Shown here: piece after piece, positions 24,376 through 36,084 of the stretch
Numbering within the stretch: position 1 is the stretch's first letter
Layout of the letters: every line of letters begins with the position of its first letter
Source: Acanthosoma haemorrhoidale
Taxonomy: Eukaryota; Arthropoda; Insecta; Hemiptera; Acanthosomatidae
DNA length: 64,000 nt
Reading direction: 5' to 3'
Assembly: GCA_930367205.1 (NCBI GenBank)
Contig: OV884014.1
Coordinates: 113,813,153-113,877,152 of the forward strand
Position numbers and translations under genes: made by a program
The notes under the pieces: model-generated
What the model saw: only the letters and a program-made list of their open reading frames with translations
The model's database searches: none
What the model was told of the DNA's origin: nothing

Positions 24376-24622
24376 AACTTGATTATAAAATTCAAGTATT
24401 TTTAATTTTCTGTGCATTGTTCATTCATTTGGGAATATTTCAGTGGAAAGTGGATCGGTACAATTTCACCAATAAAAGTTACAACAATTAAAATTAGAAT
24501 TAAAAATTAATTAATAAAAAATTAAAATTGGTAAAATTGTACCGATCCACTCTCTGCTGAAATATGCCCAAACAAATGAACAAAGAACAGAAAATGAAAT
24601 ATACTTGAATTTTATTCAAGTT
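24376..24622. repeat. near-perfect hairpin (about 97 bp arms) next to the microexon
   Basis: Arms at 24376-24473 and 24527-24622 are inverted copies (AGTGGATCGGTACAATTT against its complement) with a 53 bp AT-rich loop. In the minus-strand transcript the hairpin ends about 157 nt upstream of the 3' splice site at 24218. Such a structure would form double-stranded RNA in the intron. Confidence 0.9.
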
Positions 24623-25216
24623 CTTTACTTCATTACGTTTAAATAAATGAGTTATTTGCTCTAAAAAGTTTTGTATTTTTTATATTATTTATAACATTGG
24701 TGAAATCAAGCAGAATAATACAATATTTTTTTATACTTTTGTATTTAAATCTCGCTTATCAACCCAAGCTAAATTGTAAACTATAAAATAATGCAAGTGC
24801 TTTGTGATTTCTGTAATTTACTGATCATCATTATCAATTATGGAGCTTAATCGATCCTTGTACATTAGCTCAACTAAACTAATGTGGAAAGCCTGGCAAG
24901 ATTTCACCTACATTGTTGAATTTAATGCAAAAAGTTTCTATTTAAAACCAAGTATGATACTATCTGAACAAATGTACTTGTCTGACTATTAAACGAAACT
25001 TCAATGTCAAGCACGTCCATAATGTGAACATTAACGAATTGGAGGAGAATTCACTAATTAAATCTCCATGAGAATATCGATTGGACGAATAATTCATAGA
25101 TACAAGACGATGAATAGTAAATCACGATGAACCATTTCCGGTCGACAGTGATTTAATGAACTGTAATAAAATCATTATTCACCAATGGAGGTGAAATTAT
25201 TGATTTATGAATATAC

Positions 25217-25494
25217 AATATTTACAAAAAGTCCAGATCCAAATTACAAATCCACATGCTTGTCACCTCCCTCTCATGCGAAAGAGGAAGTGGAGTCTTG
25301 GGAAGTCCGCCACGCTCGTCCATCAGCCGCGTCACCGGATACGAGCCACTGAAGGCTGACGAAGAGCGCGAGAGCCACAGACGCTCAGGACCTGATTTAA
25401 GAAACTGACCATTGCCAGGACTCTCACTGTAACGCATTTATAGCAGGTCACGAGGCCACTACCGTTTTAGTCTCTGAGGAGGATTATAGGGATG
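25217..25494 (-). mobile_element. family A LINE 3' UTR fragment
   Basis: The plus strand shows the family 3' UTR core (GAAAGAGGAAGTGGAGTCTT and GCCGCGTCACCGGATACGAG), ending at GAGGATTATAGGGATG. Both element ends are missing. Confidence 0.9.
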
Positions 25495-25499
25495 TTTTA

Positions 25500-26595
25500 T
25501 AAGATTAACAACGACATGCTTTCTGAGGAATGCAAGTATGAGTAATTTTACACTAAAGTAATTGTAAGTCGACTGTTTAGAGCCACTTCAAAGGGCCCAT
25601 ACTAATTGGAAGTACTACTTCACTGACTAGCTCTTTTAGATTTAGTAAGCATTCAAACTTCACCAAATATATTGTGATATGGGCAAATATGTGTCCCCTT
25701 GTCTTATGAAGAATTATCAAAAGTTTTTATTTTATGTAAATCGTGAATCTGTAGTTTCCTTATTAACATAGGCGATTTGATGTATCTTTAGAAAGAGACA
25801 TTTTTAAAAAGTATAATGGACGCGTCAAAAGTTACAATATGTTAGCAATTAGCATAATTTTGCAAGGCTTCTAAACGTTCTAGAAGAATATAAGATCCAA
25901 TCTACCACTCAAATCTGTTCCCATTGGATGAGCTGGTCGGATGACATAGGTACGTTACTTCGCTCTCCTTTCCTTTGCCATTTTTATATCTTTACAATGA
26001 CTCAACAATTTAACAGAAATCAGGATCTAAAATCAATACAAACATCTAACTTCCTTCGTATAGTTTATTTTTCATATATGTAATTGAGGCAGGTATTTAG
26101 CACAGAATAAGAAAACTATGTTTCCCCCACTTTCACGGCTTAATCCAAAGCTGATCAACATTTCAACAGATTGGAAGTTGTAGCCGGTCATTTAAAACCG
26201 CACTAGCTTTTTATTATTAATGTACCACATCCCGTGGCCAATTTGTGTAAATACTATGCCATCCTTTAATTTCAATATTCTGGTTCTGTTAAATATACTT
26301 TCGAAGGAAATTCAATAGTTTAACCTTTAAATAAATATGGCAATATCTACATAATAATGTTTTTGGTGGATATAGATAAATTTAATTACAGAAATTTTAC
26401 CTAACAAGCGTGAATAAATGGGCTATTAGCCCTTCTCATCGTGGAAACACGCTATTTCCGCTGAATTTAAATTACATTACAAAAAAGCAAATATTAAAAA
26501 CTTTGAAAATTGAAATATCTTTATGACTTATACTTTGCGAATTCGCTAATGAATTTAAGCTCGTCCTCGTTACAATAAATAAAGAGGATTCACAA
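25500..26595. other. AT-rich spacer
   Basis: Nothing recognised. Confidence 0.5.
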
Positions 26596-26599
26596 TCAT

Positions 26600-27271
26600 T
26601 TAGGAGAAACCATCTAACTAAAACGCTCCAGCAATTCCAGAACAGAGTTCTCCGCACCTCCCTCAAACATACCCCGTTCGACCGAATGAAGGCAGACGAG
26701 ATGCATAAAAAATTTGAAGTGCTTACATTTCAAGACTTCGTCAAGAGAAGGCACATCAAATTTTTCGACTCACTCCGACACAGCCACAACCCACTATTCT
26801 CCGACCTTCAACCACTACCAATGCCCGTCCGATGGAAGCACTGCTGGACCGCCGAAGCCTGGAGACAGATGGACGTGATCGAACCCTAGCCCCCTGGCGG
26901 AGACTGAAGATCTACACCCAGCCGAGAGATCGAGGCCGATCTCCGAAGCTACAAGACCCCATCTACCTGTTTAAGCAGGGTCGACCTTCCGGCCAAGAGG
27001 CCGACTTATTTCATGCCCCTGCCGGGGCGGGCCAGGCTTGACCTGCCCGACCACAAACCATTGCCTAGGTACCCCTAGGCTCCACCCTCAGTAGACTCTC
27101 ACTACCTTCCTGATTCCACCCGCCTCCTTTGGGCATTCCACACCCTATATCCTTCTCATACATCCTTCAAATGGGGGACTCCCCTCAGTGAAAGGCACTC
27201 ATTAGCCCAAAATAATTTTCTTACATCCTATTTTATAAGTTTTTGAGCTAAGAAAAAAAAAAAAAAAAAAC
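26600..27271 (+). mobile_element. jockey-clade LINE 3' end with poly(A) tail
   Basis: The plus strand encodes the end of a reverse-transcriptase ORF: LTKTLQQFQNRVLRTSL (the lQ.fQN.vLR motif), MKADEMHKKFEVLTFQDFV, and RRHIKFFDSLRHSHNP, ending near 26889. A GC-rich 3' UTR follows and ends in a run of about 19 A (27251-27271). The preserved poly(A) and open C-terminal frame suggest a fairly young 5'-truncated insertion. Coding DNA is clearly GC-richer than the flanks. Confidence 0.85.
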
Positions 27272-27279
27272 CTTTTTTA

Positions 27280-27420
27280 TTATATACTTTTTATAAAATA
27301 CAAAACCTGCGACGCTACAGGTAATACAAAAATAAACTGTAAATAGATTCGCCTAAGGATCTATAATTGTATATAATTATTTGTGAACTTAACAGGGCTA
27401 GGATGTAGTTACAACCCGAG
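27280..27420 (+). mobile_element. family B LINE 3'-UTR stub
   Basis: GCGACGCTACAGGTAATAC, AATAGATTCGCCTAAGGATC and the ending GGGCTAGG match the 3' ends at 44560-44640 (plus) and 10985-11080 (minus). It directly follows the poly(A) of the preceding element, so that element may have inserted into it. Confidence 0.8.
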
Positions 27421-27526
27421 TTAATATTACAGACATTTAACTGACAGCTCAATTGATAAGAATAAAATAACGCTAGATCTAAAACTGCCATAATTGTCTG
27501 ATATAATATTGAATATCAAGGATTTT

Positions 27527-27895
27527 TTATAAATCCAATTCATGATGAATGTTCGTGGCAATCACAAAGGATTGTAACATTCCTAAATACAAGGTAGCTA
27601 TGTATAAATAACTACTCATGCAAATGTTGGGGGCATAATAAGGTAAAATAACATGTTCTCTTTCGTACTTGGTGTTCTGGAAGCTAATGAAGAGGCCAAC
27701 TGTGGACCTAATCTTATTTAGAAGGGAGGCTACTGCAAAAGTGGAATGACTTCTGGAAAGGAAATATTGATTTGACAGGAAGGAGAAGAGACAAAACATG
27801 TAGAAGACAATTTTTGAATTATGATGATCGATGATACCGCCTAAGCAAGACTCCAGATCGAACGATGAATCTGCAGTCGTGGATAGATGTAACAA
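27527..27895 (-). other. unassigned 122-codon open frame
   Basis: This is one of the longest open frames in the window. The composition is aromatic- and Ser-rich (FYMFCLFSFLSNQYFLSRSH) without a recognisable domain, signal peptide pattern or splice pair. It lies within the inferred long intron. It could be chance in AT-rich DNA or an old element ORF. Confidence 0.2.
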
Positions 27896-27911
27896 AACTA
27901 CCCTTATAGTA

Positions 27912-28290
27912 AAACAATGAATTTATCCAACGTAGACATCGAATTTTTCGACTCTCTACAGGTCTTGACAAACCCGGTGTTTAGCACGATAACCCCCGCT
28001 CCGTTCCCCAATCGATGGCAGGAACGCTTTAGTCTTAGGTTAGACTAAAGACTAGTTTTAGGTTTTAGTTCCCACATTGTAATCTGAAGGTGAGTCCCAT
28101 CACCTAGTCCAAGTGATTTGTAATTTTAACTTCAAATAGAAAATTTTTATTGTAATTCTACCCTCCTTCGAATGCATACGCAGATGTGCAGTAAGAGGAG
28201 AAATTTGTAAACCGAAAATTTGTAAATTGTAAAACTTTTGATGAAAAAAAGGGTTTTGAAATAAAAAAAAAAAAAAAAATAGGAAAACAC
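27912..28290 (+). mobile_element. family C LINE 3' end with poly(A)
   Basis: The segment encodes IEFFDSLQVL-like codons, has the ACAAACCCGGTGTTTAGCAC block and the 3' UTR with CCTTCGAATGCAT, and ends GGGTTTTGAAAT followed by an A run (28262-28279). It is the counterpart of 9470-9830. Confidence 0.8.
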
Positions 28291-28349
28291 ATCCCGGAAA
28301 CTAAGTACTAGCCACCGGAACTAAACAGAATATACCAAGCTCATTACAG

Positions 28350-28580
28350 GAATGTAAGTTTAGGTTTAGTTTCAGTTTATTGTAACCCGACGGTGACCCC
28401 ATCACTGTTTTACATTATATATTTTCTTTTAACCACAAACCAGATATTGTTAGTTCTTAAGACATGCACTCCTTAAAATACACACAATGCAGTACAAAAA
28501 GAAAGCCACATGTAAGATATTGTAATCAATAATCAATTTTTAAAAATAGTTACCCAAAGGGTTAAGAAAAAAAAAAAATC
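28350..28580 (+). mobile_element. LINE-like 3' UTR with poly(A), related to family C
   Basis: TTTAGTTTCAGTTTATTGTAA, a GGTGACCCCATCAC block like those of families B and C, then GGGTTAAG followed by A12. No coding part remains. Confidence 0.5.
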
Positions 28581-28775
28581 AATTCACAAATGATTACAAA
28601 GCAACGAGAAACCTCTAGTCAAAATGCACTTACATTTAAGGCATACAAGTAAAGCGATTCTTTGTAAGCAGTAAATTCGAAATAGTGTACTTATAAATTG
28701 TACATCTTTTGCCTTAGATTTATTTAATGTTTTAAACATGATTTTGATTAATTCGAGTATATATGATATTTTTTT

Positions 28776-29036
28776 TTAAATGATACAAAAATCAACAGTC
28801 AACTCCACAGCTGTTGGCGACGGATAATCCGTGATTATATAGACCTCCTCTGAGGAAACGGAAGAAGGAATGAAAAAAGTAATTACCGCTTCAAATGGAA
28901 TAAAATAACTCGGTAGACGATCGAGTGTCAAAGTGACATCCAAGAGTAAGTTAATTGGTTTGGCCTTTGACTGGATCAGGTGAGAAAGCCGTTCACTAAC
29001 GAGTTCAATCCCAACATCAGACTGGAAGAAAATCAT
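28776..29036 (-). other. unassigned 86-codon open frame with a splice acceptor
   Basis: The minus strand holds an open frame of 86 codons with unusually protein-like composition (SDVGIELVSERLSHLIQSKA near its start, then a stretch with alternating hydrophobic residues). A strong acceptor-like TTTTCTTCCAG lies just inside it, so it may be an exon starting near 29021. No consensus donor is visible; a GTCTAT after a GAGGAG pair is poor. Joined to the phase-1 end of the CUB exon it would hit a stop at once, so it is not an in-frame continuation of that gene. No family is recognised; a degraded mobile-element ORF is equally possible. Confidence 0.25.
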
Positions 29037-29192
29037 ATTTTTTATTCCACTCGAAGGTGGAAGGTGGAGGCAGGGAGTAATTACTGGCCCCTATTTACAC
29101 TGTAGGAAGGTGGCGAGTATTCTTATAATAATATTTTTAAATATTTTACTCAGATTTTTTAGAAGGAGTTCGGTTTTTTTTTTTTTATATGT

Positions 29193-29490
29193 AACTTCCT
29201 TATTGTGCTAAAATTACAATCTGCCTTATTAGGCATTATGTAATTGCGATGAATGTTCTCAATACAGTATTTACAAACAGCCCAGAGACCTCCACGTGGT
29301 TGTCATCTCCCTCACATGCGAAAGAGGAAGCGGAGCATTGGGAAGTCCCCTACGCTCCTCCGTCAGCCACGTCACCGCGGAGGCTGACCATGAGCGCGAG
29401 AGCCACAGACGCTCAGTATATGATTGGAGAAACTGGCCATTGCCAGGACTCCCACTGAAAACCCATTTATAGCGTCACAAGTGACGAGGT
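29193..29490 (-). mobile_element. family A LINE 3' UTR fragment
   Basis: From the family 3' end (TTATTGTGCTAAAATTACAA, plus-strand reading) through the UTR core (GAAAGAGGAAGCGGAGCATT) to about CATTTATAGCGTCAC. Confidence 0.9.
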
Positions 29491-30963
29491 TAATTTATTA
29501 TACTCCTAGGGTGGCATAGATCGAGATTAACTACTTGCAGCAAAAGTCTAGAGAACGTTCAGGTGAAGATAAAAACTACATTGTTTCAAAAGAATACAAG
29601 ATTGATTTTGTTAACAAGGGTAGATTCCACAGATTTGAATTGCTTGAATCTATATTTAAATTCCCTGTTTGCGCTAAAGTTACGAATACGATGACAAGTT
29701 TTAATGAGTAATTCTAATTATCTAACAGCAAACTGAAAGAAAAATATTTACATTTTTTGTCAGGGCATCGAGATACTTTACTCAATTTTCGTTTTTGTTT
29801 TTAATTCAGACAAATTATTTTCTACTTTTCATTTCTCCAACCGAAATTCCATGTTCGAAACCCCCCCAAAAATACCTGTACGGTACCCTGTTGAAGACAT
29901 TCATGTGTACATTTGTTGGAGCAAGATGGAATTTAGTTGAAGTAATAAAATAAAAAAGATTTAATTTGATTTGATTATGTTATTTACTTCTTTATTTTTT
30001 TTTCAATTATGTTATGTTTAAATTGTTTGATTGTAATTTACTCAATAATAATAAAAATAATTAATAATGGTTGGTATTTGTATAATTCTATAGCCTGAGA
30101 TTCATCTCTCAGTTAACAATAAAACATTGCATTAGTAAATAATGTACTTTAACAGTATTGCACTATATACCTTCTAAAACATTCTGAATACTGCATGAGA
30201 ATCTACAACATAGATGCCACGACCCAGACTGCTCACGGTTCAGAATGTCGAGATGTCTTCGACGGTACCACCCGGAACTCGCCGATGGCAACAACCAGCC
30301 GTGGACTCATTAAGTATAATATAGCAATGCGCTTAAACAAACTCGTACTCCCACTATAATATATTTAACTGGACGATGATAATAATACTAGTAATATTTT
30401 CAATTGTTTAAAATATATCATTAGGGACTGAACATGTAATAATGTTAAAAACAATTTAATCGCAGAACAGAAAATCTAACCTTATAAAAGTCTCTTCTAA
30501 AAACATGATTTCATCTAACATTTAGGCCATTTTAAGCTTCACAAATACTTTCATAAAACAATAAGTAACATTTTACTAATAATTCCTCATGCAGTATTCA
30601 GAATGTCTTATTGTAAACTGAGAGTTGAATCTCAGGCTATAGAATTGTACAAATACAAAGTATTATTAATTATTTTTGAATTAATTACAATCGAACAATG
30701 TAAACATAACATATCTGAAAAAATAAATAACATGATCAAATCAAATTAAATGTTTTTTGTTTTATTACTTGAACGAAATTCCTTCATGCTCCAACAACAT
30801 TATCAGGTGGTAAATAGCCAAGGGCGTTTTCAATAGGAGTCCTCACCGAAAGAAGCCAGATATGCCAGCTCCACGGGTTTCCGCCTGACCTGTGGATCTT
30901 GTCACGAAATGAAGTCAACTACTGCTGTAAAAAAACAGACAATACGAAATAGTTTTACACTCG

Positions 30964-31432
30964 GTGGCACGTTCCGTCTCTAGGTCGTACGTAAGAAACA
31001 ACAAGTTTACTGTTCCCTCCGATATTCGACCCAATGTCTTTTATATGGCAGAAAAAAGTGCGGACAGCGGAACTACTAAAAATACATACATGACAACAAG
31101 GCGAAACGCTTTTGAATACTCCATAATAAAAGTTTATACAAACATTTCTTCAGGGCGAGGGCTTACAGCTCGCCGATCCGGTTAAAGTTTTGTTTCCATC
31201 GACGCGACTCGAATACATTAGGACTTGGGAAACGTCGAAGCCGTTATGGTTCAAGTTCGGATCAAACCGTCGTTTAGGAGAAATAAACTCCAACTCCCCC
31301 CCCCCCCCCGACGGAAGCTTAGAACAAAACAAACTTCTTGAAATATTCTCAATAGACAAATGGTTTTTACTCTTCCACTCGATCCACTTCAATATAACTC
31401 ATTGCGAAGTAATACCACACAGAAATGTATAA
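30964..31432 (+). other. two short open frames in the arm insertion of foldback 2
   Basis: Frames at 30964-31185 (SDIRPNVFYMAEKSADSGTT) and 31190-31432 (LGEINSNSPPPPDGSLEQN) are moderately protein-like. A minus frame overlaps the second. A run of about 14 C (about 31288-31301) sits inside. No family was recognised. Confidence 0.2.
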
Positions 31433-32530
31433 TATTGAATAAGAACTATTTTAATGTAGAACGAATCATTTTGTTTTGTTTTAGGTGCGATAATTATCTC
31501 CCAATAAGTAATTTATGGCTAAAGAAATCATTACCACTTATTTTTAATGAGGGTTCAAAAACTAAATTGTAGATATTTAAACCTTCGGTTATTTTTGGTT
31601 ATATGTTTTCAAGCTAGAAAAACATGGAATTTCAGATAGAGATGTCTCCTTTGACATTGGGATGAGAAATGAAAAGTGGAAAATAATTTGTCTGAATTAA
31701 AATGAACAAAATTTGAGTATAGTATCATCAATATAACTCATTACGAAGTAATACCACAAAGAAATGTATAATATTGAATAAGAACTATTTTAATGTAGAA
31801 CGAATCATTTTGTTTTATTTTAGGTGCGATAATTATCTCCCAATAAGTAATTTATGGCTAAAGAAATCATTACCACTTCTTTTTAATGAGGGTTCAAAAA
31901 CTAAATTGTAGATATTTAAACCTTCGGTTATTTTTGGTTATATGTTTTCAAGCTAGAAAAACATGGAATTTCAGATAGAGATGTCTCCTTTGACATTGGG
32001 ATGAGAAATGAAAAGTGGAAAATAATTTGTCTGAATTAAAATGAACAAAATTTGAGTATAGTATCATCAATATAACTCATTACGAAGTAATACCACAAAG
32101 AAATGTATAATATTGAATAAGAACTATTTTAATGTAGAACGAATCATTTTGTTTTATTTTAGGTGCGATAATTATCTCCCAATAAGTAATTTATGGCTAA
32201 AGAAATCATTACCACGTCTTTTTTATAAGGGTTCAAAAAATAAATTATAGATATTTAAACCTTCGGTTATTTTTGGTTATATCTTTTCAAGCTAGAAAAA
32301 CATGGAATTTCAGATAGAGATGTCTCCTTTGACATTGGGATGAGAAATGAAAAGTGGAAAATAATTTGTCTGAATTAAAATGAACAAAATTTGAGTAAAG
32401 TATCTTCAATATAACTCATTACGAAGTAATACCACAAAGAAATGTATAATATTGAATAAGAACTATTTTCATACAGGACGAATCATTTTGTTTTATTTTA
32501 GGTGCGATAATTATCTCCCACTAAGTAATC
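31390..32530 (+). repeat. 339 bp tandem array, about 3.4 copies
   Basis: CAATATAACTCATT recurs at 31390, 31729, 32068 and 32407, a spacing of exactly 339 bp each time. Units differ at only a few positions, so amplification is recent. Each unit carries TTTTATTTTAG followed by GTGCGATAATTATC. The last unit stops at about 32530, where foldback-arm sequence resumes (GATGCCTTGACAAAAAAT). The open frames at 31360-31572 and 32452-32640 are by-products. Confidence 0.95.
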
Positions 32531-32769
32531 TGGATGCCTTGACAAAAAATTTGTTGCATAATTACAAGTACTCATTAAAACTTGTCACCGTATTCTTACC
32601 CTTAGCACAAACAGGGATTTTCATGAGGGATGATATTTGAATATAACGACCCGATGCTAAAAATAAAAACATCCCCTTGAAAACTAATAAAGATCATTTA
32701 TAAATTAATTCTAACTAAAAATAAATATTTAGAATATTCTAACTACTATCCTATAAAAGCAGGAGTGTC

Positions 32770-33420
32770 CTGGGTACCATCCAGTCCTGTCATCCCACCC
32801 AGACCCCGATACAGCATCCCATAACCTTCAAAAACACCTTGATGAGACCGAGTATTGGTGCAACCAATTGTGGATCAAAGTTAGTGGAACAAAATGTTCC
32901 CACATTACCTTCACCCTCTTCAAGTCCTGTCCACTACTTTTTTAAAATTCCATTCCTCTTCTTCTATCCGAGACAGTGCGGTATTTAGGCTTCCATCTCG
33001 TCAAAAGACTTACATGGAATCCATAAAGGAGGCAAAAAAGACAAGAACTAAACAGACGCTTTGGACAACCCTACAGGCTACTTCGAAGGACATCCCATCT
33101 CTTAATAGAAAACGAATTACTAATTTACAAAGTTATACCTAAGCCAATCTGGACATACGGAATAGAGCTATGGGGGACAGCAAAAAAGTCGAACATCGAC
33201 CGTATCCAATCCTTTCAATCAAAAGTCCTGAGAACAATAGTAAATGGCCCTTATTACGTCAGCAACAAAACCCTTCCTGTCGATCTTAATATACCTTACA
33301 TTCTCGAACTCATCCTTTCCAAGTTTACGAAATTCCATAGTAACCTATCCAACCACCCTAATCCCCTAGCACAGTCATAGCACTGCACCACTCATCCCTA
33401 CAATCCTCCTCGGAGACCAA
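32770..33420 (+). mobile_element. family A LINE, RT C-terminal half
   Basis: From the DDT-AVL-SS block (here degraded, CCAGTCCTGTCATCC) through HNLQKHLDETEYWC, the LGFHL block, RLLRRTSHLLIEN, PIWTYGIELWGTAKKSNID and VLRTIVNGPYYVSNKTL to the last ORF codons. Several stops and frameshifts occur (for example TAG for the final GLN-SER-LEU region and a changed LKRQ linker). It stops at about GAGACCAAAAAT before the 3' UTR core. Confidence 0.9.
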
Positions 33421-34570
33421 AAATAAACTGATTAGTTACAATAAAACATACAAATCATTTTCGCAGTTGTAATAATACACTTAATTGTTAAATGGATTCG
33501 ATTTTCTGTCTGTACCAAAAAAATAAACACCTCGTGATTAATAAACGCTCTGCATTACCATAACTCAAGTATATGTGGAATTATCAATCGATCGAACAAT
33601 ATCGATATTGTTTCCTTGGGTGTCGGATTACCTAAAGGTATAAAAATGGTATGTCTTAATTTTTTTTTTTTTATTAAATTTTTGTAATAAAATATGTTTT
33701 GTATTTTAAAAATACCAGGTATCGCCTTGCTGTATCAGTATTAATTATCTTATGAGGGAAATGTTAGATTATCAATGACTACTAAAGCGTGTCTTTGTAG
33801 GCAAGATACGAGTTGGAGAGAGGGAATCTGAAGAAGGAGATCAAAGAAGAATCTTGGACCGATAGACAAGATGAAATATAGCTGGTGGGTTACGCTAGAG
33901 CGGTTTCTGTTACGCAGCCCATCCGCTGTTGAATAAAAGATATGTGCCCAGCCATCCTTCATAAAGGGACCGCCCCTTAAGCTTTTTTTTGCTTCCCTTT
34001 CATGACCTGAATTAAATTAAGACCCTGGCATATCAGGGCTACCCTCAGTAATCATAATTAATTCATAACTAATTACTTAAATGAAAAAAAAAGGTTCGTG
34101 TGAAAGAAATGTTTATATTTTTTTTTATTTATAAGGTGGAAAGTCAATTAATGAGAATGGATGGAAAAGATTTATTTTTTTATCTTATAGATAGCTTTTA
34201 GGAGAGTCGCGAAGTCAATTAACGTTATATTACTAAAACATTATTTTTATACTGATTGACTTTTCAATAATTTAACCGAAATGATTAACCTGCATTATTA
34301 ACTTATTTCGGGTGCCACTGGCTGAGCTATATATTCGATTGCGTATACTTCATCAGCATTGTGTGCCATACAACGTAAATAATACAAATTGCATACATGC
34401 ATACAAGTAAATGACACATTAGTGTTTTATTTCACTCTGACTCGTACACATTTAATAAAGAGCAATAAAACCTATTGAAATGTATGTTAACCATACCAGC
34501 CTTGTGTGTATACTGGTTAGACTCTGAGCGACAGTCAGGCCAAAAATAATTCATATGAAGAAAATACACT
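33421..34570. other. AT-rich spacer
   Basis: The open frame at 33750-33962 (minus) is not assignable. Nothing else recognised. Confidence 0.45.
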
Positions 34571-34574
34571 CTAG

Positions 34575-34660
34575 TACAGGCTAGCTTAGTTGGTGAATCC
34601 ACCAACAGGATTTGTGGGAGCTTCCGGGTTTGAGTCTAGAATATTTTTTCTTCAGCTAAT
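34575..34660 (+). repeat. tRNA-derived SINE head
   Basis: GGCTAGCTTAGTTGGTGAAT is a near-consensus RNA polymerase III A box, and CCGGGTTTGAGTCTAG about 35 nt later is a B box. The arms do not fold into a proper tRNA acceptor stem and the sequence runs into AT-rich DNA, so this is a SINE head rather than a tRNA gene. Confidence 0.7.
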
Positions 34661-34679
34661 AAATATTTTCTTATTTCAC

Positions 34680-35295
34680 ATTGGAGTTCCACAGAGCAGT
34701 GTCCTGAGTCCCATCCTCTATAACCTATACACCGCTGATGTCCCATCCTCTATAACCTATACACCGCTGATGTCCCCTCTACCCCCAATACCTTCTTGGC
34801 CACATTCGAAGATGACACTGCAGTCTTGTCATCCCACCCAGACCCCGATATAGCATCCCATAACCTTCAAAAACACCTTTATGAGATCGAGTATTGGTGC
34901 AACTGAAGCGGAAAAAATTTAATGAAGCAAAATGTCCCACATTACCTTCACCCTCCTGTCCACTGGTTAATTTTAATTCCATTCCTCTCCCTGTATCCGA
35001 GATAGTACAGTACTTAGGCTTCCATCTCCACAAACGGCTGACATGGAGCCGACATACCAAGCTAAAAAGACAAGAACTAAACAGACGCTTTGGACCACAG
35101 TACAGACTACTTCAAAGGACATCCCGTCTCTCAATAGAAACAAATTACTAATCTACAAAGTTATACTCAAGCCAATCTGGACTTACGGAATAGAGCTACG
35201 GGGAAAAGCAAAAAAGTTGAATATCAACCGTATCCAATACTTTCATTCAAAAGTCCTGAGAGCAATAGTAAATGCCCCTTATTATGTCAGCAACA
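34680..35295 (+). mobile_element. family A LINE with RT catalytic motif
   Basis: It encodes GVPQSSVLSPILYNLYTADVP (RT motif block 4), then TFEDDTAVLSS, where the usual ADD has become EDD but both catalytic Asp remain. It continues through LGFHLHKRLTW, LKRQELNRRFGPQYRLLQRTS and IWTYGIELRGKAKKLNINRI to NAPYYVSNKTL, and ends about 35295. A 32 bp direct duplication (34709-34740 and 34741-34772) lies between the GVPQ block and the DD motif and breaks the reading frame. It is 5'-truncated, lacks its 3' UTR, and is non-functional. Confidence 0.9.
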
Positions 35296-36080
35296 AAACC
35301 CTTCTTATTCCACATAAAATAATATTAGTGATAATCATATTTTTAGAACAAAAACACCATGAGGTGACTTAGCATAAAATTCCTGGAGATTTATAATTTA
35401 CCGATTACATAAACAAACAACTGTCAGCATTGCGTGAAAAGGCAGGTTGGCCAATTTTAACTTTGCAGTCTGTTGGCACTGCACCGAAGCTATTAGGTCA
35501 ACTTTGGATTGTTGTATGTTCTTAAGATTAGAGCCTGTTGAATGTTATCGTTTCTTCCAATTAAGAATAAATAGTTGTTACCCTGTACAAGTCTTGTTAA
35601 GATTCGCGTTGCTTTGTCCACAGACAGTAGGAATCGCTGGCTTTGCATATGCTTGACATTTATTTGCACCTTTTATACCATTCATACAATAGCTCGCAAT
35701 GCCCTTACAACAAAAACGTATTGAGGGAAATGATCTTCATAAATGAGTTGTCAGAAAAGCTTTAGAAGTTTATGGGGCCCTAGCACACAGGCAAACAGAC
35801 GAGAGGTGAAGTGAAAATAACAGCTTTAATCTCATCCCCCCCCCAGAAGAGGATCATGCTACATACAAAAACCGCACCCCCCCATTATACAAAGTTGCTA
35901 ACCACACACTCTCTCCTATTGCGGGACCTGGCTGTATAATTAGTGACGCCGAGTAATCTCCTGGGAGCGCCTCATCCGTCTTGGTTAATCCAACAGTCGG
36001 AGTTACCCGAGGCCTCTGTTCTTAGCTCACCATGTGCCTTCCTTTGATGCTTGTGTTGTTAGTTTGGTATAACTGCAACA
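35296..36080. other. unclassified DNA with a GC-richer patch
   Basis: A GC-richer patch at 35770-36050 has a C run (about 35837-35845) and many GA/CT words but no ORF or terminal repeats that I can pair. It may be an unidentified repeat. Confidence 0.4.
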
Positions 36081-36084
36081 TTGA

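Larger units (their letters stand above)
29665..32620. repeat. foldback element 2: long inverted repeat with expanded right arm
   Basis: Left arm 29665-30215 pairs with segments of the right arm: 30583-30800, the ends of the 339 bp units (for example 31625-31725), and 32530-32620. Shared blocks include CTCATTAAAACTTGTCA, TAGCCTGAGATTCA and ATTCTGAATACTGCATGAG. Both arms keep the same block order. The right arm holds an extra 0.8 kb (about 30800-31620) and the tandem array. No transposase was found. Confidence 0.85.

Noticed and set aside
28776..29036. Terminal exon of the CUB gene
   Set aside because: Splicing the phase-1 end of the CUB exon to the visible acceptor creates an immediate stop codon.
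34575..34660. A genuine tRNA gene
   Set aside because: A and B boxes are good but no acceptor stem pairs and spacing to flanks fits a SINE head.
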